A stretch of DNA of 10,543 nt from an uncultured Clostridia bacterium (GTDB lineage Bacteria > Bacillota > Clostridia > TANB77 > CAG-508): contig CANRGU010000044.1 of the NCBI GenBank assembly GCA_947630255.1, positions 1 through 10,543 on the forward strand. The letters run 5' to 3'. Numbering within the stretch: position 1 is the stretch's first letter; every line of letters begins with the position of its first letter. Position numbers and translations under genes: made by a program. Positions 5,859-10,543 of this stretch are shown here, piece after piece. The notes under the pieces were generated by a model. It saw only the letters and a list, made by a program, of their open reading frames with translations. It did no database searches and was not told where the DNA came from.

Positions 5859-7861
5859 TGAAAAAGAAAGAATATGTTGATGCTGTAAATGAAATAAAAG
5901 TAGATAATGATTTAAAAGAAAGAACTATAAACAAAATTACACAGAGTAAGAAACATAAAAATATATATTCTATATTAGCATCGTCAATAATTGTTTTTGT
6001 TATTGTAATATCTATAGCAATACCTATGATTAATAACAAAAATAAAGTTACACCAATAGAAATTGTAGAACAAAATAATGGATTACCTAAATTAGAAAAT
6101 TTTGAAAATTTATATAATATAATGAAAAATAAAAGTTCTGGATTATATGAAACAAATGGCTCATTTGTATCTTTTACAGATTCAGCTGCAAGCTCAGAAA
6201 CATCATCTTCAGAATTTGAGAAAGATGAAGATGATTATTCAAAAACAAATGTGCAAGTAGATGGTGTTGATGAAGCCGATATAGTAAAAACCGATGGTAG
6301 TTATATATACTATATAACTTCTGGGGAAATTATAATAGTAAATGCAACAGAATTGAAAAAAGTTTCTGAAATTTCATATAATGAAGATGAAAAATTTAAT
6401 CCATTAGAATTATATATAAGAAATAATAAACTAATTGTTATCGGACAAAAAGAAAATAACTATTATGATGACTTAATGGCAGTAGATACTATATATCCTA
6501 TTCAACGTGATAGTCATACTACTGCAAAAGTATATAATATAGAAAATAAAGCAAATCCAAAATTAGATAGAGAAGTAGAAATAGAAGGTTCTTATATATC
6601 TTCAAGAATGATAGATGACAATGTATATTTTATAGCTGATAAATATATATATACATATATATTTAAAGCAGATATAGAAAAATTAGATGAAGAAATGTTT
6701 AAACCTAAGTATACAGATACTGTTATAGGAAATGAGGAAAAATGTTTGCAGTACAATGATATTTATTATTTCCCAGAAAGTGATGATACATCATATTTAA
6801 ATATTGCAGGATTCAACATTAATAATAATGAAAAAGCTAATATAAATACTTATTTGGGAGCCGGTAGCGATATATATTCATCACAAAAAAATTTATATAT
6901 AACAAGGGTAGAATATGAAGATGAAGATGAAAGAGTATATGGATATTATAACAATTATGATGTCAATACTTATATATATAAATTTAAATTAGAAGATTCA
7001 AAAGCAACATATGAAAAAGCAGGTAGTGTTCCTGGAAAGGTATTAAATCAGTTTTCAATGGACGAAAAAGACGGATATTTTAGAATTGCAACAACAGATT
7101 CACAAAGTTGGAATTCAAAAACGGATACAAATAATTTATATGTGTTAAACGAAAATCTAGAAACAATAGGAAAAATAGAAAATTTAGCAAAAGGGGAAAA
7201 AATATATTCAGTAAGGTTTATGGGAAATAGAGCATATATGGTAACATTTGTAGAAACAGATCCATTATTTGTAATTGATTTATCAAATCCTGAGAATCCT
7301 ATTGTTCTCGGCGAATTAAAAATACCGGGTTATAGTAAATACTTGCATCCATATGATGAAAATCATATAATAGGTTTTGGAGAAAACACTAAGACTAATC
7401 AATATGGTGGAGTGGTTACAGATGGAATGAAAATGGCATTATTTGACGTAACTAACCCAAGTAGTCCAAAAGAACTCTATTCAGTAGATATTGGCGAAAA
7501 AGGAACGTATTCTGAAATATTAAATAATCATAAAGCATTGTTATTTTCAAAAGAGAAAAATATAATTGCAATTCCAATTTCGATATCTGAAGAAGAGGGA
7601 AATTACAGAACAAAACTAAAATTTCAAGGTGCGATAGTATATGGTTTGGATTTAGATAAAGGATTTAATCTAAAGGGAACAATAGCACACATGCAAATTA
7701 CAGATGGATATATAGATTATGACTATACAAAAGAAGTAGAAAGAATAATTTATATAAATGATTCTTTATACACATTATCAAAAGGATTAATTAAATCAAC
7801 AGATATTAATACAATGCAAGAACAGGGAATTCTAGAAATAGAATTAGAGAGTGATGAATAA
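5858..7861 (+). CDS. Membrane-anchored beta-propeller protein, probable partner of the ECF sigma factor
   Basis: A 667-residue protein. Residues 1-35 are a charged cytoplasmic segment, and about 36-58 form a single transmembrane helix (IYSILASSIIVFVIVISIAI). A Ser/Glu-rich linker follows, and the remainder is an extracellular domain opened by TNVQVDGVDEADIVKTDG (130-147). That is the hallmark of secreted beta-propeller domain proteins (Pfam Beta_propel type). Repeated blade-like segments include YMVTFVETDPLFVIDLSNPE and MALFDVTNPSSPKELY. GGAGG (5844-5848) precedes the ATG, which overlaps the sigma frame by one base. The topology and position resemble anti-sigma or sensor partners of ECF factors. 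The short cytoplasmic N terminus would be the sigma-binding part, although no classical zinc anti-sigma motif (HxxxCxxC) is seen. Confidence 0.88.
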   Translation: MKKKEYVDAVNEIKVDNDLKERTINKITQSKKHKNIYSILASSIIVFVIVISIAIPMINNKNKVTPIEIVEQNNGLPKLENFENLYNIMKNKSSGLYETNGSFVSFTDSAASSETSSSEFEKDEDDYSKTNVQVDGVDEADIVKTDGSYIYYITSGEIIIVNATELKKVSEISYNEDEKFNPLELYIRNNKLIVIGQKENNYYDDLMAVDTIYPIQRDSHTTAKVYNIENKANPKLDREVEIEGSYISSRMIDDNVYFIADKYIYTYIFKADIEKLDEEMFKPKYTDTVIGNEEKCLQYNDIYYFPESDDTSYLNIAGFNINNNEKANINTYLGAGSDIYSSQKNLYITRVEYEDEDERVYGYYNNYDVNTYIYKFKLEDSKATYEKAGSVPGKVLNQFSMDEKDGYFRIATTDSQSWNSKTDTNNLYVLNENLETIGKIENLAKGEKIYSVRFMGNRAYMVTFVETDPLFVIDLSNPENPIVLGELKIPGYSKYLHPYDENHIIGFGENTKTNQYGGVVTDGMKMALFDVTNPSSPKELYSVDIGEKGTYSEILNNHKALLFSKEKNIIAIPISISEEEGNYRTKLKFQGAIVYGLDLDKGFNLKGTIAHMQITDGYIDYDYTKEVERIIYINDSLYTLSKGLIKSTDINTMQEQGILEIELESDE

Positions 7862-7876
7862 AATTTCATAAAAGGC

Positions 7877-7905
7877 TTTAAAACAGATAAAAGTTATGGT
7901 AAAAT
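7877..7905 (+). promoter_or_regulatory. Possible extended -10 promoter of the 49-residue ORF
   Basis: TTTAAA (7877-7882), 17 bases, then TAAAAT (7900-7905) preceded by TGG. The same TGG-TAaaAT layout followed by ATAAATATAATA recurs before the 6S RNA. It is 50 bases before the ATG at 7956. Confidence 0.45.
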
Positions 7906-7955
7906 ATAAATATAATAGCGTTTGCTATTAAATAATTTTTAAGGAGCTTTTTAAC

Positions 7956-8105
7956 ATGTTAGCCAAGCAAAAATTACGGGAATTCAAGACAAAAAAAGAA
8001 CATTCATCATTTTGCAGGAAGTATCTAACTTGCGAAAGGGAAGAAAAAAAGCAAAACAGGTGCAATTCAAGACAATGCCCTTGTTATAGAACTAAAAAGA
8101 AATAA
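7956..8105 (+). CDS. Small cysteine-containing basic protein, 49 residues
   Basis: ATG 7956 is preceded by AAGGAG (7941-7946) at a 9-base spacing, and a promoter-like element lies upstream. The product is MLAKQKLREFKTKKEHSSFC and so on, with five cysteines: C20, C26, C36, C41 and C43. It is rich in Lys and Arg and ends CPCYRTKKK. The cysteines could bind a metal, but no known spacing is recognised. It stands alone: the beta-propeller gene ends 94 bases before it and a hairpin follows about 10 bases after its stop. Its GC content looks higher than that of the flanking intergenic DNA, as expected for coding sequence. I do not recognise a family; it may be a conserved small protein or a chance ORF with good signals. 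Confidence 0.55.
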   Translation: MLAKQKLREFKTKKEHSSFCRKYLTCEREEKKQNRCNSRQCPCYRTKKK

Positions 8106-8114
8106 TCCTTAAAT

Positions 8115-8142
8115 GAAGGGGACGAGAGTAATTTCGTCCCTT
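8115..8142 (+). terminator. GC-rich hairpin after the small ORF
   Basis: GGGACGA (8119-8125) pairs with TCGTCCC (8134-8140) around an 8-base loop, and flanking AAG/CTT lengthens the stem with one bulged G. It is followed by TTAATAATTT and not by a pure T run. It is probably a terminator or a 3'-stabilising hairpin for the 49-residue ORF transcript. Confidence 0.55.
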
Positions 8143-8168
8143 AATAATTTAAAAAAAGATAAAAATAA

Positions 8169-8192
8169 AAAAGTAGGAAATGTCCTACTTTT
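8169..8192. terminator. Second hairpin, possibly a bidirectional terminator
   Basis: AAAAGTAGGA (8169-8178) and TCCTACTTTT (8183-8192) form a perfect 10-bp stem with a 4-base loop. The A and T tails give a terminator shape on both strands. Confidence 0.6.
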
Positions 8193-8337
8193 AAAAACAT
8201 AATCTTAACCTATTATAACATGAAAATTAGAAAATATCAAATAGCAAAAGAATATAAATTAATGTAAAAAACATAGTATATATAAGATTAATGTACTTAG
8301 AATAGTAAAATAAATTTTATTTAAAAAATTAATAAAA
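8193..8337. other. AT-rich gap with no feature seen
   Basis: About 145 bases between the hairpin pair and the 6S RNA promoter. There are no ORFs with an RBS, no hairpins and no repeats that stand out. Confidence 0.5.
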
Positions 8338-8367
8338 TTGCATAAAAATATATGACTGTGGTAATAT
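8338..8367 (+). promoter_or_regulatory. Promoter of the 6S RNA
   Basis: TTGCAT (8338-8343), 18 bases, then TAATAT (8362-8367) with an extended TGG just before it. Transcription would start near 8374, shortly before the first paired bases of the 6S-like RNA. A second TATAAT at 8371-8376 has no good -35. Confidence 0.5.
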
Positions 8368-8392
8368 AAATATAATATAAAAATAAGTTAAT

Positions 8393-8590
8393 AAATTTCC
8401 CTGCATAGTGCGTAATGACAGAATTTTTAGAACCAACAAAGAGGAGTAAGGGAGCTGATTCTCGTAAATATGGCGTGCAAGCTTACACTTTAATTAGTAG
8501 TAAGAAGCCCATGAATATTTAGGTAGGCACCCACCTGTGTAAGAACAGGTCCTTAAAAATTCTTATAAGTACGGCTAAGGCGGGGCTTTT
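8393..8590 (+). ncRNA. ssrS: 6S RNA (RNA polymerase regulator), probable
   Basis: A stretch of about 195 bases with no ORF is clearly more GC-rich than its surroundings and folds as a long interrupted rod. CCCTGC (8399-8404) pairs with GCGGGG (8580-8585), and GCGTA (8410-8414) pairs with TACGGC (8570-8575) with a bulge. The 3' half has AAGCCC, then AGGTAGGCACCCACCTG. A local ACCTGT/ACAGGT hairpin (8533-8538/8545-8550) is of the kind seen in the central bubble of Firmicutes 6S RNAs. 6S RNA mimics an open promoter and sequesters the sigma-A holoenzyme in stationary phase. The call rests on length, rod shape and remembered sequence similarity. The ends are approximate, and the gene is followed by T-rich sequence and a terminator. 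Confidence 0.75.
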
Positions 8591-8611
8591 ATTTTTTTCT
8601 TTTTTTGGACG

Positions 8612-8632
8612 GACTAGATTTAGTCTTTTTTT
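8612..8632 (+). terminator. Terminator downstream of the 6S RNA
   Basis: GACTA (8612-8616) and TAGTC (8621-8625) around GATT are followed by seven T residues (8626-8632). T-rich stretches at 8587-8606 right after the 6S terminal stem may already end much of the transcript. Confidence 0.65.
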
Positions 8633-8691
8633 GTGGGAAATAGAATAATTAAATTACGTAAATTTAAAAACAGTTATATTATCTTTATTTA

Positions 8692-8720
8692 TTGCAATTA
8701 AAACGGTAAAAATTTATAAT
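8692..8720 (+). promoter_or_regulatory. Sigma-A-type promoter of the surface-protein operon
   Basis: TTGCAA (8692-8697) and TATAAT (8715-8720) are 17 bases apart, 47 bases before the ATG at 8767, and are followed by an A-rich leader and an AGGAGG-type RBS. Confidence 0.7.
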
Positions 8721-8766
8721 AAACAAGAAAATAAAACAAAATACTAAAGAAAAAAGGAGGAAATTT

Positions 8767-9765
8767 ATGTTTAAATTTAGAAAAATTTATATAATTTTAG
8801 GTATTTTTATTTTATTAATTTTAGGAGCAGTAACTGTTTCAAATGCAGAAGAACCAGCAAGAGCAGACATGAGCAATATAGAATTTGAATGGACAGGGTA
8901 TGACGAAAGTAGTCATGCAGGTTTAGCCTTAAAAGTAAAAAATGTAGATTATGTAGAAGGCAACTATTACTATGCATATGTTTCTCATAATCAAAACGAA
9001 CAATTAAATATACAAGATGTTGACGATATTACTGAAGCTTGGTGTTCATTAGGTAAAAATAGTAATGAAATTTATAATCTAGATAGTATAGTTGAAACAA
9101 AAGGGGATATATATGTTTGGATTTGTGAATTTGATTCTGAAAGTACACCAAAAATGGTTGTAAATGCAAAAAAAGTAGAAAGATTAGAGCAACTACCACT
9201 TGGAAAAAGATTTAGTGCATCATTTGCAAAAGATAATACATTTATGCATTGTTGGGAAATTGATACAGAGAGAAAAGTAAATGTAAAAATAGGAGTAGTT
9301 TCAGATAAAAGTATATTAGAGGCTATTAAAAATAATCAAAATGATGGATATCAAAGACTATTGGAATACTCAAAATCAGCAAAATCTATATATAATGGAA
9401 CTTTACCACAATCGAATAGCAAGTCTGTAATTAATTCTCTAGATTTAGTTCATGGTGAATTCTATTATGCTTATCTTGAGTTAGAAAATAAAGATGGTAA
9501 ATATTATCCTGTTGAAGATGTTGCACTTTATCAAGGATATGTATATGGTGGAAGTAAGGAGCTATTAGATGAAATATTTTGGAATGGATTAGATAAGGAA
9601 GAGCAGGCTAATGCTCCAGAAAGTGGTGAAAAAGAAAAAGACAACACTACTTCAACAAATAAATTACCATATACAGGAGCGCAAAGTGTTATTATAGCAG
9701 GCATTGCATTAATTATAAGCATAGTATTAATCACAGTAAAATTAAAAAAATACAAAGGAATTTAG
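8767..9765 (+). CDS. LPYTG-anchored surface protein, two-repeat
   Basis: A 332-residue protein with a complete wall-protein layout. The signal peptide is about 1-27 (basic MFKFRK, hydrophobic core, cleavage likely after VSNA). The extracellular part runs to about 280 and a Glu/Lys/Thr spacer to 298. The sortase motif LPYTG is at 300-304, followed by a hydrophobic helix (SVIIAGIALIISIVLITV) and the basic tail KLKKYKGI. Two related segments in the ectodomain, around 60-75 (GNYYYAYVSH) and 228-243 (GEFYYAYLELENKDGKYY), point to an internal duplication. AGGAGG just upstream of ATG 8767 supports the start. No adhesin or enzyme family is recognised. Sortase would attach it covalently to peptidoglycan. 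It is followed 13 bases later by another membrane-anchored gene, so both likely share the 8692 promoter. Confidence 0.9.
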   Translation: MFKFRKIYIILGIFILLILGAVTVSNAEEPARADMSNIEFEWTGYDESSHAGLALKVKNVDYVEGNYYYAYVSHNQNEQLNIQDVDDITEAWCSLGKNSNEIYNLDSIVETKGDIYVWICEFDSESTPKMVVNAKKVERLEQLPLGKRFSASFAKDNTFMHCWEIDTERKVNVKIGVVSDKSILEAIKNNQNDGYQRLLEYSKSAKSIYNGTLPQSNSKSVINSLDLVHGEFYYAYLELENKDGKYYPVEDVALYQGYVYGGSKELLDEIFWNGLDKEEQANAPESGEKEKDNTTSTNKLPYTGAQSVIIAGIALIISIVLITVKLKKYKGI

Positions 9766-9778
9766 GGGGAAAATACAA

Positions 9779-10543
9779 ATGAAAAGAAGTATACAATTAA
9801 TAATATTAATTACTATAATAACTATATTTTTTATATTAGCATACCTAGGTTGGCATATACTTAATTCAGCTTCTAAAACTACTGTAAGTAGTGAAATAGA
9901 CACAAAAAAAACATATTCTTACAACAATGTAAATTTTACATATGGAAATGAGTGGCAAGAAGGATACTATATGCTGGGCGATCAAAAAGTAAAGGCTATA
10001 TCAAATAAAGATGAAAGTATATCAATATTTGCTTTTGGAAAAGATAAATTAGATGATGGAATATATGATTATTCTAACAGCAATGGCAGAGAAAAATTTT
10101 ATAATGATACAATAGACTATTATGAAAATTATTATTCATCTTATGGAATGTCAATAGAAAGACAAAGCAAAGGGTTTAAAGAATTGAAGGATAATGCATA
10201 TTATTGCTTTTGGGAAACAGGTGCAAATTATTATACTAGAACATATATGATATTGAATTTAGAAGAAAATACAGGTATTATAATTTTCGTAATATCAAAT
10301 AATTCTTTAACAGAAACCGAAGAAAATAGTGTAATTGAAATTTTAAAAACTGTTTATTCTGATGATACAGATGATAATTTAAATAACAATTCATATGCTA
10401 ATATAACAACACCAACAACACAAAGTGATGAAGAAACACGACAAAAGAAAATATTTGTAAAAACTGGACTAGATATAGCAGTTTCAACTGCTAAGGGCGA
10501 AAATGACGAAATAACAGATGGCGAAAGCTTAAAAAATTATATA
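9779..10543 (+). CDS. Membrane-anchored extracellular protein, C-terminus outside window
   Basis: The frame is open for 255 codons from ATG 9779 to the window edge. The ribosome binding site AGGGGGA (9764-9770) overlaps the stop of the preceding LPYTG gene, which indicates one operon. Residues about 5-27 (IQLIILITIITIFFILAYLGW) form an N-terminal membrane helix, either an uncleaved anchor or a signal peptide. The following domain is Tyr/Asn-rich with a WQEGYYML segment and short beta-like stretches. At about 206-225 comes a low-complexity Asn/Thr linker (NNNSYANITTPTTQSDEE), and then the start of a further segment. No family is recognised. The layout of an anchor, a compact domain and a linker suggests a surface or lipoprotein-like partner of the LPYTG protein. 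Confidence 0.85.
   Translation, partial: MKRSIQLIILITIITIFFILAYLGWHILNSASKTTVSSEIDTKKTYSYNNVNFTYGNEWQEGYYMLGDQKVKAISNKDESISIFAFGKDKLDDGIYDYSNSNGREKFYNDTIDYYENYYSSYGMSIERQSKGFKELKDNAYYCFWETGANYYTRTYMILNLEENTGIIIFVISNNSLTETEENSVIEILKTVYSDDTDDNLNNNSYANITTPTTQSDEETRQKKIFVKTGLDIAVSTAKGENDEITDGESLKNYI

Noticed and set aside
9531..9755. Minus-strand ORF over the LPYTG sorting signal
   Set aside because: Antisense shadow; the plus-strand gene has a full signal peptide and anchor.

Overview
The window looks like chromosomal DNA of a low-GC Gram-positive bacterium (Firmicutes, most likely an AT-rich Clostridia-type lineage). The reasons are strong GGAGG-type ribosome binding sites, an ECF sigma/beta-propeller pair, an LPXTG-like wall anchor, a Firmicutes-style 6S RNA and very AT-rich coding DNA. 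TAA, TAG and TGA all end genes here, so the standard bacterial code applies and mycoplasma-type recoding is excluded. Species assignment is not possible from the sequence alone.

Bases 1-442 are the end of an rRNA operon. A 5S rRNA cut by the window edge is followed about 10 bases later by a tRNA-Asn(GUU) gene whose anticodon is split by a 215-base group I intron of the small IC3 type. P1, P10, P2, P3, P4, P7, P8 and P9 can all be drawn by eye, and the intron has no ORF. An intrinsic terminator follows the tRNA.

Bases 394-1923 hold a small accessory cassette bounded by direct repeats. A 24-bp repeat starts in the 3' end of the tRNA and recurs at 1767-1790. A 36-bp repeat carrying the leader, RBS and first codons of an HNH endonuclease gene recurs at 1888-1923. 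Between the copies lie an HNH nuclease gene and an unrecognised helical protein with an Rx4H (HEPN-like) motif. The second copy seems to be a decayed or partial duplicate. No integrase is present.

Bases 1821-5126 hold a transglutaminase-like protein with an overlapping small partner gene, read from a good promoter just after the second repeat, and then a three-part YjbR/MGMT-like fusion protein. A tRNA-Ser(CGA) sits at 5199-5290.

Bases 5330-7861 form an ECF sigma operon. It has a TGAAAC-type promoter, a sigma gene broken by one in-frame TAA between its sigma-2 and sigma-4 regions, and an intact membrane-anchored beta-propeller protein that is probably the regulatory partner.

Bases 7862-8766 are mostly non-coding: a 49-residue cysteine-containing small ORF, two hairpins, a probable 6S RNA and its terminator. 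Bases 8692-10543 hold a two-gene surface operon: an LPYTG-anchored protein with two related halves and a membrane-anchored extracellular protein that runs off the window end.
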